Shown here: positions 1 through 14,273 of the stretch, one piece after another
Position numbering within the stretch: the first letter of the stretch is position 1
How the letters are laid out: each line of letters begins with the position of its first letter
Assembly (NCBI GenBank): GCA_963995525.1
Contig: OZ023206.1
Coordinates: 63,026,366-63,090,365 of the forward strand
Length of the DNA: 64,000 nucleotides
Source: Escarpia spicata
Taxonomy: Eukaryota > Annelida > Polychaeta > Sabellida > Siboglinidae
Reading direction: 5' to 3'
The notes under the pieces: generated by a model
Seen by the model: only the letters and a program-made list of their open reading frames with translations
What the model was told of the DNA's origin: nothing
Database searches by the model: none
Position numbers and translations under genes: made by a program

Positions 1-3000
1 AGCTGCATGTTACCAGGTATGTGGAGTAAGGGGTTATGTTTGAGAGCTGCATGTTACCAGGTATGTGGAGTAAGGGGTTATGTTTGAGAGCTGAATGTTA
101 CCAGGTATGTGGCGTAAGGGGTTATGTTTGAGAGCTGCATGTTATCAGGTATGTGGAGTAAGGGGTTATGTTTAAGAGCTGCATGTTACCAGGTATGTGG
201 AGTAAGGGGTTATGTTTGAGAGCTGCATGTTACCAGGTATGTGGAGTAAGGGGTTATGTTTGAGAGCTGCATGTTACCAGGTATGTGGAGTAAGGGGTTA
301 TGTTTGAGAGCTGCATGTCACCAGATATGTGGAGTAACGGGTTATGTTTGAGAGCTGAATGTTACCAGGTATGTGGAATAAGGGGTTATGTTTCAGAGCT
401 GCATGTTACCAGGTATGTGGAGTAAGGGGTTATGTTTGAGAGCTGCATGTTACCAGGTATGTGGAGTAAGGGGTTATGTTTGAGAGCGGCATGTTACCAG
501 GTATGTGGAGTAAGGGGTTATGTTTGAGAGCTGCATGTTACCAGGTATGTGGAGTAAGGGGTTATGTTTGAGAGCTGAATGTTACCAGGTAAGTGGAGTA
601 AGGGGTTATGTTTGAGAGCGGCATGTTACCAGGTATGTGGAGTAAGGGGTTATGTTTGAGAGCTGCATGTTACCAGGTATGTGGAGTAAGGGGTTATGTT
701 TGAGAGCTGCATTTTACCAGGTATGTGGAGTAAGGGGTTATGTTTGAGAGCTGAATGTTACCAGGTAAGTGGAGTAAGGGGTTATGTTTGAGAGCGGCAT
801 GTTAACAGGTATGTGGCGTAAGGGGTTATGTTTAAGAGCTGCATGTTACCAGGTATGTGGAATAAGGGGTTATGTTTGAGAGCTGAATGTTACCAGGTAA
901 TTGGAGTAAGGGGTTTGTTTGAGAGCTGCATGTTACCAGGTATGTGGAGTAAGGGGTTATGTTTGAGAGCTGCATGTTACCAGGTATGTGGAGTAAGGGG
1001 TTATGTTTGAGAGCTGCATGTCACCAGGTATGTGGAGTAAGGGGTTATGTTTGAGAGCTGAATGTTACCAGGTATGTGGAGTAAGGGATTATGTTTCAGA
1101 GCTGCATGTTACCAGGTATGTGGAGTAACGGGTTATGTTTGAGAGCTGCATGTTACCAGGTATGTGGAGTAAGGGGTTAATGTTTGAGAGCTGAATGTTA
1201 CCAGGTAAGTGGAGTAAGGGGTTATGTTTCAGAGCTGCATGTTACCAGGTATGTGGCGTAAGGGGTTATGTTTGAGAGCTGCATGTTACCAGGTATGTGG
1301 AATAAGGGGTTATGTTTGAGAGCGGCATGTTACCAGATATGTGGAGTAAGGGATTATGTTTGAGAGCTGCATGTTACCAGGTATGTGGAGTAAGGGGTTA
1401 TGTTTGAGAGCTGAATGTTACCAGGTAAGTGGAGTAAGGGGTTATGTTTGAGAGCGGCATGTTACCAGGTATGTGGAGTAAGGGGTTATGTTTGAGAGCT
1501 GCATGTTACCAGGTATGTGGAGTAAGGGGTTATGTTTGAGAGCTGCATTTTACCAGGTATGTGGAGTAAGGGGTTATGTTTGAGAGCTGAATGTTACCAG
1601 GTAAGTGGAGTAAGGGGTTATGTTTGAGAGTGGCATGTTAACAGGTATGTGGCGTAAGGGGTTATGTTTGAGAGCTGCATGTTACCAGGTATGTGGAATA
1701 AGGGGTTATGTTTGAGAGCTGAATGTTACCAGGTAAGTGGAGTAAGGGGTTATGTTTGAGAGCTGCATGTTACCAGGTATGTGGAGTAAGGGGTTATGTT
1801 TGAGAGCTGCATGTTACCAGGTATGTGGAGTAAGGGGTTATGTTTGAGAGCGGCATGTTACCAGGTATGTGGAGTAAGGGGTTATGTTTGAGAGCTGCAT
1901 GTCACCAGGTATGTGGAGTAAGGGGTTATGTTTGAGAGCTGAATGTTACCAGGTATGTGGAGTAAGGGGTTATGTTTCAGAGCTGCATGTTACCAGGTAT
2001 GTGGAGTAAGGGGTTATGTTTCAGAGCTGCATGTTACCAGGTATGTGGAGTAAGGGGTTATGTTTGAGAGCTGCATGTTACCAGGTATGTGGAGTAAGGG
2101 GTTATGTTTGAGAGCTGCATGTTACCAGGTATGTGGAGTAAGGGGTTATGTTTGAGAGCGGCATGTTACCAGGTATGTGGAGTAAGGGGTTATGTTTGAG
2201 AGCTGCATGTCACCAGGTATGTGGAGTAAGGGGTTATGTTTGAGAGCTGAATGTTACCAGGTATGTGGAGTAAGGGGTTATGTTTCAGAGCTGCATGTTA
2301 CCAGGTATGTGGAGTAAGGGGTTATGTTTCAGAGCTGCATGTTACCAGGTATGTGGAGTAAGGGGTTAATGTTTGAGAGCTGCATGTTACCAGGTATGTG
2401 GCGTAAGGGGTTATGTTTGAGAGCTGCATGTTACCAGGTATGTGGAATAAGGGGTTATGTTTGAGAGCGGCATGTTACCAGGTATGTGGAGTAAGGGGTT
2501 ATGTTTGAGAGCTGCATGTTACCAGGTATGTGGAGTAAGGGGTTATGTTTGAGAGCTGAATGTTACCAGGTAAGTGAAGTAAGGGGTTATGTTTGAGAGC
2601 GGCATGTTACCAGGTATGTGGAGTAAGGGGTTATGTTTGAGAGCTGCATGTTACCAGGTATGTGGAGTAAGGGGTTATGTTTGAGAGCTGCATGTTACCA
2701 GGTATGTGGAGTAAGGGGTTATGTTTGAGAGCTGAATGTTACCAGGTAAGTGGAGTAAGGGGTTATGTTTGAGAGCGGCATGTTAACAGGTATGTGGCGT
2801 AAGGGGTTATGTTTAAGAGCTGCATGTTACCAGGTATGTGGAATAAGGGGTTATGTTTGAGAGCGGCATGTTACCAGGTATGTGGAGTAAGGGGTTATGT
2901 TTGAGAGCTGCATGTTACCAGGTATGTGGAGTAAGGGGTTATGTTTGAGAGCTGAATGTTACCAGGTAAGTGAAGTAAAGGGTTATGTTTGAGAGCGGCA

Positions 3001-6000
3001 TGTTACCAGGTATGTGGAGTAAGGGGTTATGTTTGAGAGCTGCATGTTACCAGGTATGTGGAGTAAGGGGTTATGTTTGAGAGCTGAATGTTACCAGGTA
3101 AGTGGAGTAAGGGGTTATGTTTGAGAGCGGCATGTTAACAGGTATGTGGCGTAAGGGGTTATGTTTAAGAGCTGCATGTTACCAGGTATGTGGAATAAGG
3201 GGTTATGTTTGAGAGCGGCATGTTACCAGGTATGTGGAGTAAGGGGTTATGTTTGAGAGCTGCATGTTACCAGGTATGTGGAGTAAGGGGTTATGTTTGA
3301 GAGCTGAATGTTACCAGGTAAGTGGAGTAAGGGGTTATGTTTGAGAGCGGCATGTTACCAGGTATGTGGAGTAAGGGGTTATGTTTGAGAGCTGCATGTT
3401 ACCAGGTATGTGGAGTAAGGGGTTATGTTTGAGAGCTGCATTTTACCAGGTATGTGGAGTAAGGGGTTATGTTTGAGAGCTGAATGTTACCAGGTATGTG
3501 GAGTAAGGGGTTATGTTTGAGAGTGGCATGTTAACAGGTATGTGGCGTAAGGGGTTATGTTTGAGAGCTGCATGTTACCAGGTATGTGGAATAAGGGGTT
3601 ATGTTTGAGAGCTGAATGTTACCAGGTAAGTGGAGTAAGGGGTTATGTTTGAGAGCTGCATGTTACCAGTTATGTGGAGTAAGGGGTTATGTTTGAGAGC
3701 TGCATGTTACCAGGTATGTGGAGTAAGGGGTTATGTTTGAGAGCGGCATGTTACCAGGTATGTGGAGTAAGGGGTTATGTTTGAGAGCTGCATGTCACCA
3801 GGTATGTGGAGTAAGGGGTTATGTTTGAGAGCTGAATGTTACCAGGTATGTGGAGTAAGGGGTTATGTTTCAGAGCTGCATGTTACCAGGTATGTGGAGT
3901 AAGGGGTTATGTTTCAGAGCTGCATGTTACCAGGTATGTGGAGTAAGGGGTTATGTTTGAGAGCTGCATGTTACCAGGTATGTGGAGTAAGGGGTTATGT
4001 TTGAGAGCTGCATGTTACCAGGTATGTGGAGTAAGGGGTTATGTTTGAGAGCGGCATGTTACCAGGTATGTGGAGTAAGGGGTTATGTTTGAGAGCTGCA
4101 TGTCACCAGGTATGTGGAGTAAGGGGTTATGTTTGAGAGCTGAATGTTACCAGGTATGTGGAGTAAGGGGTTATGTTTCAGAGCTGCATGTTACCAGGTA
4201 TGTGGAGTAAGGGGTTATGTTTCAGAGCTGCATGTTACCAGGTATGTGGAGTAAGGGGTTAATGTTTGAGAGCTGCATGTTACCAGGTATGTGGCGTAAG
4301 GGGTTATGTTTGAGAGCTGCATGTTACCAGGTATGTGGAATAAGGGGTTATGTTTGAGAGCGGCATGTTACCAGGTATGTGGAGTAAGGGGTTATGTTTG
4401 AGAGCTGCATGTTACCAGGTATGTGGAGTAAGGGGTTATGTTTGAGAGCTGAATGTTACCAGGTAAGTGAAGTAAGGGGTTATGTTTGAGAGCGGCATGT
4501 TACCAGGTATGTGGAGTAAGGGGTTATGTTTGAGAGCTGCATGTTACCAGGTATGTGGAGTAAGGGGTTATGTTTGAGAGCTGCATGTTACCAGGTATGT
4601 GGAGTAAGGGGTTATGTTTGAGAGCTGAATGTTACCAGGTAAGTGGAGTAAGGGGTTATGTTTGAGAGCGGCATGTTAACAGGTATGTGGCGTAAGGGGT
4701 TATGTTTAAGAGCTGCATGTTACCAGGTATGTGGAATAAGGGGTTATGTTTGAGAGCGGCATGTTACCAGGTATGTGGAGTAAGGGGTTATGTTTGAGAG
4801 CTGCATGTTACCAGGTATGTGGAGTAAGGGGTTATGTTTGAGAGCTGAATGTTACCAGGTAAGTGAAGTAAGGGGTTATGTTTGAGAGCGGCATGTTACC
4901 AGGTATGTGGAGTAAGGGGTTATGTTTGAGAGCTGCATGTTACCAGGTATGTGGAGTAAGGGGTTATGTTTGAGAGCTGAATGTTACCAGGTAAGTGGAG
5001 TAAGGGGTTATGTTTGAGAGCGGCATGTTAACAGGTATGTGGCGTAAGGGGTTATGTTTAAGAGCTGCATGTTACCAGGTATGTGGAATAAGGGGTTATG
5101 TTTGAGAGCGGCATGTTACCAGGTATGTGGAGTAAGGGGTTATGTTTGAGAGCTGCATGTTACCAGGTATGTGGAGTAAGGGGTTATGTTTGAGAGCTGA
5201 ATGTTACCAGGTAAGTGGAGTAAGGGGTTATGTTTGAGAGCGGCATGTTACCAGGTATGTGGAGTAAGGGGTTATGTTTGAGAGCTGCATGTTACCAGGT
5301 ATGTGGAGTAAGGGGTTATGTTTGAGAGCTGCATTTTACCAGGTATGTGGAGTAAGGGGTTATGTTTGAGAGCTGAATGTTACCAGGTAAGTGGAGTAAG
5401 GGGTTATGTTTGAGAGTGGCATGTTAACAGGTATGTGGCGTAAGGGGTTATGTTTGAGAGCTGCATGTTACCAGGTATGTGGAATAAGGGGTTATGTTTG
5501 AGAGCTGAATGTTACCAGGTAAGTGGAGTAAGGGGTTATGTTTGAGAGCTGCATGTTACCAGGTATGTGGAGTAAGGGGTTATGTTTGAGAGCTGCATGT
5601 TACCAGGTATGTGGAGTAAGGGGTTATGTTTGAGAGCGGCATGTTACCAGGTATGTGGAGTAAGGGGTTATGTTTGAGAGCTGCATGTCACCAGGTATGT
5701 GGAGTAAGGGGTTATGTTTGAGAGCTGAATGTTACCAGGTATGTGGAGTAAGGGGTTATGTTTCAGAGCTGCATGTTACCAGGTATGTGGAGTAAGGGGT
5801 TATGTTTCAGAGCTGCATGTTACCAGGTATGTGGAGTAAGGGGTTATGTTTGAGAGCTGCATGTTACCAGGTATGTGGAGTAAGGGGTTATGTTTGAGAG
5901 CTGCATGTTACCAGGTATGTGGAGTAAGGGGTTATGTTTGAGAGCGGCATGTTACCAGGTATGTGGAGTAAGGGGTTATGTTTGAGAGCTGCATGTCACC

Positions 6001-9000
6001 AGGTATGTGGAGTAAGGGGTTATGTTTGAGAGCTGAATGTTACCAGGTATGTGGAGTAAGGGGTTATGTTTCAGAGCTGCATGTTACCAGGTATGTGGAG
6101 TAAGGGGTTATGTTTCAGAGCTGCATGTTACCAGGTATGTGGAGTAAGGGGTTAATGTTTGAGAGCTGCATGTTACCAGGTATGTGGCGTAAGGGGTTAT
6201 GTTTGAGAGCTGCATGTTACCAGGTATGTGGAATAAGGGGTTATGTTTGAGAGCGGCATGTTACCAGGTATGTGGAGTAAGGGGTTATGTTTGAGAGCTG
6301 CATGTTACCAGGTATGTGGAGTAAGGGGTTATGTTTGAGAGCTGAATGTTACCAGGTAAGTGAAGTAAGGGGTTATGTTTGAGAGCGGCATGTTACCAGG
6401 TATGTGGAGTAAGGGGTTATGTTTGAGAGCTGCATGTTACCAGGTATGTGGAGTAAGGGGTTATGTTTGAGAGCTGCATGTTACCAGGTATGTGGAGTAA
6501 GGGGTTATGTTTGAGAGCTGAATGTTACCAGGTAAGTGGAGTAAGGGGTTATGTTTGAGAGCTGAATGTTACCAGGTATGTGGAATAAGGGGTTATGTTT
6601 CAGAGCTGCATGTTACCAGGTATGTGGAGTAAGGGGTTATGTTTGAGAGCTGCATGTTACCAGGTATGTGGAGTAAGGGGTTATGTTTGAGAGCGGCATG
6701 TTACCAGGTATGTGGAGTAAGGGGTTATGTTTGAGAGCTGCATGTTACCAGGTATGTGGAGTAAGGGGTTATGTTTGAGAGCTGAATGTTACCAGGTAAG
6801 TGGAGTAAGGGGTTATGTTTGAGAGCGGCATGTTACCAGGTATGTGGAGTAAGGGGTTATGTTTGAGAGCTGCATGTTACCAGGTATGTGGAGTAAGGGG
6901 TTATGTTTGAGAGCTGCATTTTACCAGGTATGTGGAGTAAGGGGTTATGTTTGAGAGCTGAATGTTACCAGGTAAGTGGAGTAAGGGGTTATGTTTGAGA
7001 GCGGCATGTTAACAGGTATGTGGCGTAAGGGGTTATGTTTAAGAGCTGCATGTTACCAGGTATGTGGAATAAGGGGTTATGTTTGAGAGCTGAATGTTAC
7101 CAGGTAAGTGGAGTAAGGGGTTTGTTTGAGAGCTGCATGTTACCAGGTATGTGGAGTAAGGGGTTATGTTTGAGAGCTGCATGTTACCAGGTATGTGGAG
7201 TAAGGGGTTATGTTTGAGAGCTGCATGTCACCAGGTATGTGGAGTAAGGGGTTATGTTTGAGAGCTGAATGTTACCAGGTATGTGGAGTAAGGGATTATG
7301 TTTCAGAGCTGCATGTTACCAGGTATGTGGAGTAACGGGTTATGTTTGAGAGCTGCATGTTACCAGGTATGTGGAGTAAGGGGTTAATGTTTGAGAGCTG
7401 AATGTTACCAGGTAAGTGGAGTAAGGGGTTATGTTTCAGAGCTGCATGTTACCAGGTATGTGGCGTAAGGGGTTATGTTTGAGAGCTGCATGTTACCAGG
7501 TATGTGGAATAAGGGGTTATGTTTGAGAGCGGCATGTTACCAGATATGTGGAGTAAGGGATTATGTTTGAGAGCTGCATGTTACCAGGTATGTGGAGTAA
7601 GGGGTTATGTTTGAGAGCTGAATGTTACCAGGTAAGTGGAGTAAGGGGTTATGTTTGAGAGCGGCATGTTACCAGGTATGTGGAGTAAGGGGTTATGTTT
7701 GAGAGCTGCATGTTACCAGGTATGTGGAGTAAGGGGTTATGTTTGAGAGCTGCATTTTACCAGGTATGTGGAGTAAGGGGTTATGTTTGAGAGCTGAATG
7801 TTACCAGGTAAGTGGAGTAAGGGGTTATGTTTGAGAGTGGCATGTTAACAGGTATGTGGCGTAAGGGGTTATGTTTGAGAGCTGCATGTTACCAGGTATG
7901 TGGAATAAGGGGTTATGTTTGAGAGCTGAATGTTACCAGGTAAGTGGAGTAAGGGGTTATGTTTGAGAGCTGCATGTTACCAGGTATGTGGAGTAAGGGG
8001 TTATGTTTGAGAGCTGCATGTTACCAGGTATGTGGAGTAAGGGGTTATGTTTGAGAGCGGCATGTTACCAGGTATGTGGAGTAAGGGGTTATGTTTGAGA
8101 GCTGCATGTCACCAGGTATGTGGAGTAAGGGGTTATGTTTGAGAGCTGAATGTTACCAGGTATGTGGAGTAAGGGGTTATGTTTCAGAGCTGCATGTTAC
8201 CAGGTATGTGGAGTAAGGGGTTATGTTTCAGAGCTGCATGTTACCAGGTATGTGGAGTAAGGGGTTATGTTTGAGAGCTGCATGTTACCAGGTATGTGGA
8301 GTAAGGGGTTATGTTTGAGAGCTGCATGTTACCAGGTATGTGGAGTAAGGGGTTATGTTTGAGAGCGGCATGTTACCAGGTATGTGGAGTAAGGGGTTAT
8401 GTTTGAGAGCTGCATGTCACCAGGTATGTGGAGTAAGGGGTTATGTTTGAGAGCTGAATGTTACCAGGTATGTGGAGTAAGGGGTTATGTTTCAGAGCTG
8501 CATGTTACCAGGTATGTGGAGTAAGGGGTTATGTTTCAGAGCTGCATGTTACCAGGTATGTGGAGTAAGGGGTTAATGTTTGAGAGCTGCATGTTACCAG
8601 GTATGTGGCGTAAGGGGTTATGTTTGAGAGCTGCATGTTACCAGGTATGTGGAATAAGGGGTTATGTTTGAGAGCGGCATGTTACCAGGTATGTGGAGTA
8701 AGGGGTTATGTTTGAGAGCTGCATGTTACCAGGTATGTGGAGTAAGGGGTTATGTTTGAGAGCTGAATGTTACCAGGTAAGTGAAGTAAGGGGTTATGTT
8801 TGAGAGCGGCATGTTACCAGGTATGTGGAGTAAGGGGTTATGTTTGAGAGCTGCATGTTACCAGGTATGTGGAGTAAGGGGTTATGTTTGAGAGCTGCAT
8901 GTTACCAGGTATGTGGAGTAAGGGGTTATGTTTGAGAGCTGAATGTTACCAGGTAAGTGGAGTAAGGGGTTATGTTTGAGAGCGGCATGTTAACAGGTAT

Positions 9001-12000
9001 GTGGCGTAAGGGGTTATGTTTAAGAGCTGCATGTTACCAGGTATGTGGAATAAGGGGTTATGTTTGAGAGCGGCATGTTACCAGGTATGTGGAGTAAGGG
9101 GTTATGTTTGAGAGCTGCATGTTACCAGGTATGTGGAGTAAGGGGTTATGTTTGAGAGCTGAATGTTACCAGGTAAGTGAAGTAAAGGGTTATGTTTGAG
9201 AGCGGCATGTTACCAGGTATGTGGAGTAAGGGGTTATGTTTGAGAGCTGCATGTTACCAGGTATGTGGAGTAAGGGGTTATGTTTGAGAGCTGAATGTTA
9301 CCAGGTAAGTGGAGTAAGGGGTTATGTTTGAGAGCGGCATGTTAACAGGTATGTGGCGTAAGGGGTTATGTTTAAGAGCTGCATGTTACCAGGTATGTGG
9401 AATAAGGGGTTATGTTTGAGAGCGGCATGTTACCAGGTATGTGGAGTAAGGGGTTATGTTTGAGAGCTGCATGTTACCAGGTATGTGGAGTAAGGGGTTA
9501 TGTTTGAGAGCTGAATGTTACCAGGTAAGTGGAGTAAGGGGTTATGTTTGAGAGCGGCATGTTACCAGGTATGTGGAGTAAGGGGTTATGTTTGAGAGCT
9601 GCATGTTACCAGGTATGTGGAGTAAGGGGTTATGTTTGAGAGCTGCATTTTACCAGGTATGTGGAGTAAGGGGTTATGTTTGAGAGCTGAATGTTACCAG
9701 GTATGTGGAGTAAGGGGTTATGTTTGAGAGTGGCATGTTAACAGGTATGTGGCGTAAGGGGTTATGTTTGAGAGCTGCATGTTACCAGGTATGTGGAATA
9801 AGGGGTTATGTTTGAGAGCTGAATGTTACCAGGTAAGTGGAGTAAGGGGTTATGTTTGAGAGCTGCATGTTACCAGTTATGTGGAGTAAGGGGTTATGTT
9901 TGAGAGCTGCATGTTACCAGGTATGTGGAGTAAGGGGTTATGTTTGAGAGCGGCATGTTACCAGGTATGTGGAGTAAGGGGTTATGTTTGAGAGCTGCAT
10001 GTCACCAGGTATGTGGAGTAAGGGGTTATGTTTGAGAGCTGAATGTTACCAGGTATGTGGAGTAAGGGGTTATGTTTCAGAGCTGCATGTTACCAGGTAT
10101 GTGGAGTAAGGGGTTATGTTTCAGAGCTGCATGTTACCAGGTATGTGGAGTAAGGGGTTATGTTTGAGAGCTGCATGTTACCAGGTATGTGGAGTAAGGG
10201 GTTATGTTTGAGAGCTGCATGTTACCAGGTATGTGGAGTAAGGGGTTATGTTTGAGAGCGGCATGTTACCAGGTATGTGGAGTAAGGGGTTATGTTTGAG
10301 AGCTGCATGTCACCAGGTATGTGGAGTAAGGGGTTATGTTTGAGAGCTGAATGTTACCAGGTATGTGGAGTAAGGGGTTATGTTTCAGAGCTGCATGTTA
10401 CCAGGTATGTGGAGTAAGGGGTTATGTTTCAGAGCTGCATGTTACCAGGTATGTGGAGTAAGGGGTTAATGTTTGAGAGCTGCATGTTACCAGGTATGTG
10501 GCGTAAGGGGTTATGTTTGAGAGCTGCATGTTACCAGGTATGTGGAATAAGGGGTTATGTTTGAGAGCGGCATGTTACCAGGTATGTGGAGTAAGGGGTT
10601 ATGTTTGAGAGCTGCATGTTACCAGGTATGTGGAGTAAGGGGTTATGTTTGAGAGCTGAATGTTACCAGGTAAGTGAAGTAAGGGGTTATGTTTGAGAGC
10701 GGCATGTTACCAGGTATGTGGAGTAAGGGGTTATGTTTGAGAGCTGCATGTTACCAGGTATGTGGAGTAAGGGGTTATGTTTGAGAGCTGCATGTTACCA
10801 GGTATGTGGAGTAAGGGGTTATGTTTGAGAGCTGAATGTTACCAGGTAAGTGGAGTAAGGGGTTATGTTTGAGAGCGGCATGTTAACAGGTATGTGGCGT
10901 AAGGGGTTATGTTTAAGAGCTGCATGTTACCAGGTATGTGGAATAAGGGGTTATGTTTGAGAGCGGCATGTTACCAGGTATGTGGAGTAAGGGGTTATGT
11001 TTGAGAGCTGCATGTTACCAGGTATGTGGAGTAAGGGGTTATGTTTGAGAGCTGAATGTTACCAGGTAAGTGAAGTAAGGGGTTATGTTTGAGAGCGGCA
11101 TGTTACCAGGTATGTGGAGTAAGGGGTTATGTTTGAGAGCTGCATGTTACCAGGTATGTGGAGTAAGGGGTTATGTTTGAGAGCTGAATGTTACCAGGTA
11201 AGTGGAGTAAGGGGTTATGTTTGAGAGCGGCATGTTAACAGGTATGTGGCGTAAGGGGTTATGTTTAAGAGCTGCATGTTACCAGGTATGTGGAATAAGG
11301 GGTTATGTTTGAGAGCGGCATGTTACCAGGTATGTGGAGTAAGGGGTTATGTTTGAGAGCTGCATGTTACCAGGTATGTGGAGTAAGGGGTTATGTTTGA
11401 GAGCTGAATGTTACCAGGTAAGTGGAGTAAGGGGTTATGTTTGAGAGCGGCATGTTACCAGGTATGTGGAGTAAGGGGTTATGTTTGAGAGCTGCATGTT
11501 ACCAGGTATGTGGAGTAAGGGGTTATGTTTGAGAGCTGCATTTTACCAGGTATGTGGAGTAAGGGGTTATGTTTGAGAGCTGAATGTTACCAGGTAAGTG
11601 GAGTAAGGGGTTATGTTTGAGAGTGGCATGTTAACAGGTATGTGGCGTAAGGGGTTATGTTTGAGAGCTGCATGTTACCAGGTATGTGGAATAAGGGGTT
11701 ATGTTTGAGAGCTGAATGTTACCAGGTAAGTGGAGTAAGGGGTTATGTTTGAGAGCTGCATGTTACCAGGTATGTGGAGTAAGGGGTTATGTTTGAGAGC
11801 TGCATGTTACCAGGTATGTGGAGTAAGGGGTTATGTTTGAGAGCGGCATGTTACCAGGTATGTGGAGTAAGGGGTTATGTTTGAGAGCTGCATGTCACCA
11901 GGTATGTGGAGTAAGGGGTTATGTTTGAGAGCTGAATGTTACCAGGTATGTGGAGTAAGGGGTTATGTTTCAGAGCTGCATGTTACCAGGTATGTGGAGT

Positions 12001-13505
12001 AAGGGGTTATGTTTCAGAGCTGCATGTTACCAGGTATGTGGAGTAAGGGGTTATGTTTGAGAGCTGCATGTTACCAGGTATGTGGAGTAAGGGGTTATGT
12101 TTGAGAGCTGCATGTTACCAGGTATGTGGAGTAAGGGGTTATGTTTGAGAGCGGCATGTTACCAGGTATGTGGAGTAAGGGGTTATGTTTGAGAGCTGCA
12201 TGTCACCAGGTATGTGGAGTAAGGGGTTATGTTTGAGAGCTGAATGTTACCAGGTATGTGGAGTAAGGGGTTATGTTTCAGAGCTGCATGTTACCAGGTA
12301 TGTGGAGTAAGGGGTTATGTTTCAGAGCTGCATGTTACCAGGTATGTGGAGTAAGGGGTTAATGTTTGAGAGCTGCATGTTACCAGGTATGTGGCGTAAG
12401 GGGTTATGTTTGAGAGCTGCATGTTACCAGGTATGTGGAATAAGGGGTTATGTTTGAGAGCGGCATGTTACCAGGTATGTGGAGTAAGGGGTTATGTTTG
12501 AGAGCTGCATGTTACCAGGTATGTGGAGTAAGGGGTTATGTTTGAGAGCTGAATGTTACCAGGTAAGTGAAGTAAGGGGTTATGTTTGAGAGCGGCATGT
12601 TACCAGGTATGTGGAGTAAGGGGTTATGTTTGAGAGCTGCATGTTACCAGGTATGTGGAGTAAGGGGTTATGTTTGAGAGCTGCATGTTACCAGGTATGT
12701 GGAGTAAGGGGTTATGTTTGAGAGCTGAATGTTACCAGGTAAGTGGAGTAAGGGGTTATGTTTGAGAGCGGCATGTTAACAGGTATGTGGCGTAAGGGGT
12801 TATGTTTAAGAGCTGCATGTTACCAGGTATGTGGAATAAGGGGTTATGTTTGAGAGCGGCATGTTACCAGGTATGTGGAGTAAGGGGTTATGTTTGAGAG
12901 CTGCATGTTACCAGGTATGTGGAGTAAGGGGTTATGTTTGAGAGCTGAATGTTACCAGGTAAGTGAAGTAAGGGGTTATGTTTGAGAGCGGCATGTTACC
13001 AGGTATGTGGAGTAAGGGGTTATGTTTGAGAGCTGCATGTTACCAGGTATGTGGAGTAAGGGGTTATGTTTGAGAGCTGAATGTTACCAGGTAAGTGGAG
13101 TAAGGGGTTATGTTTGAGAGCGGCATGTTAACAGGTATGTGGCGTAAGGGGTTATGTTTAAGAGCTGCATGTTACCAGGTATGTGGAATAAGGGGTTATG
13201 TTTGAGAGCGGCATGTTACCAGGTATGTGGAGTAAGGGGTTATGTTTGAGAGCTGCATGTTACCAGGTATGTGGAGTAAGGGGTTATGTTTGAGAGCTGA
13301 ATGTTACCAGGTAAGTGGAGTAAGGGGTTATGTTTGAGAGCGGCATGTTAACAGGTATGTGGCGTAAGGGGTTATGTTTAAGAGCTGCATGTTACCAGGT
13401 ATGTGGAATAAGGGGTTATGTTTGAGAGTGGCATGTTACCAGGTATGTGGAGTAAGGGGTTATGTTTGAGAGCTGAATGTTACCAGGTATATGAAGTAAG
13501 GAGTC
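1..13505. repeat. 44-bp satellite array with nested higher-order repeats
   Basis: The array has a 44-bp unit containing GCATGTTACCAGGTATGTGG followed by AGTAAGGGGTTATGTTTGAG, about 306 copies, and starts before the window. Units differ at a few diagnostic positions (TGCATG/TGAATG/GGCATG, GGTATG/GGTAAG, GGAGTAA/GGAATAA/GGCGTAA, TTTGAG/TTTCAG/TTTAAG). Variant types recur in a fixed order: the GAGAGTGGCATGTTAACA variant sits near 1625, 3519, 5412, 7832, 9726 and 11619. This gives a ~1893-bp period and a longer 6207-bp period. Because 44 is not a multiple of three, no long reading frame exists; two identical-looking 60-codon frames at 828 and 7035 are by-products. It probably lies in an upstream intron of the SH2 gene. 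Confidence 0.97.
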
Positions 13506-13886
13506 TCAGAAATACATTTAGTATTGTCAGAAAAAGTGATATTGCAAAGGCAATTAATGAGCTAATCAAGCATTAGGCACTGCTGACCATTTAATGAATA
13601 TACATTTGTCTTTCACATAGCATTATTTACAGTGGACACTTGTGACCAGACGTCCTGGCGGTGCTACCAGACAGCAGGAAGCAGAATTTTAATAGCGGAC
13701 CAAAATAGATGTTGATATTTTTGTAGATATTCTCTGGTCATACTGCATGTCTTTAAACACCTGTATTCTTATCCAAATGATAACTTGGAGATTGTAGACT
13801 TTGGACTTTCATGCTTTGTGAATAAATATGCATTAGTTCAGATAGATCATGGCCATTGTTTACAGGTTGTATATTATCTGTTGCAG
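13506..13886. other. Unique sequence between satellite and first recognised exon
   Basis: The satellite decays into unique AT-rich DNA just after 13500. I see no coding exon I can support here. The segment ends in the splice acceptor CTGTTGCAG before 13887 and is probably intronic. Confidence 0.5.
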
Positions 13887-13921
13887 GATGTCTACCCAAT
13901 GTGCCTCACTCCATTTCAAAG
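13887..13921 (+). CDS. SH2 adaptor gene, small linker exon (candidate)
   Basis: This candidate 35-nt exon is flanked by an acceptor ending TTGCAG and a strong donor AAAG/GTGAGA. Read so that it ends in phase 0, matching the next exon, it gives CLPNVPHSISK after two bases that complete a codon. There is no stop, and the proline content suits the linker before the SH2 domain of SLP-76/BLNK-type adaptors. The phase fit and splice sites are what I see; use of the exon is inference, since it is too short for homology alone. RNA reads across 13921/14274 would settle it. Confidence 0.45.
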
Positions 13922-14273
13922 GTGAGATCTTATCCAAGGATATAAATAATGTCATGCAGAGGCTTTTTTACAAAGACAAATAATATAGTTTCTGCATTTG
14001 GACAATATTTCCTCACCAGAATCCATGAGTTGAATACATATCGTAATTTTGTTGTTAAGTCATTTATAATTTACTCTTATCTTAACTGATTTGTGTGTTT
14101 AAATTATTTACACATTTTTAACTGATTTAATTTTAATGAATATTTGTGCATACTAATGTATTGGTTTTTATTTTGAAATATTTGTAGTCGTAAGCCTTGA
14201 GCAGTCAGACCACCAACGAATACTGAATGTTAGTATCTACTTTGTGTCAACAGTTTCTCTGTGTTCCTTGTAG

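Noticed and set aside
1..13505. CRISPR-like or coding repeat array
   Set aside because: Units are contiguous with no spacers, the unit length is not a multiple of three, and the context is eukaryotic. It is a satellite.
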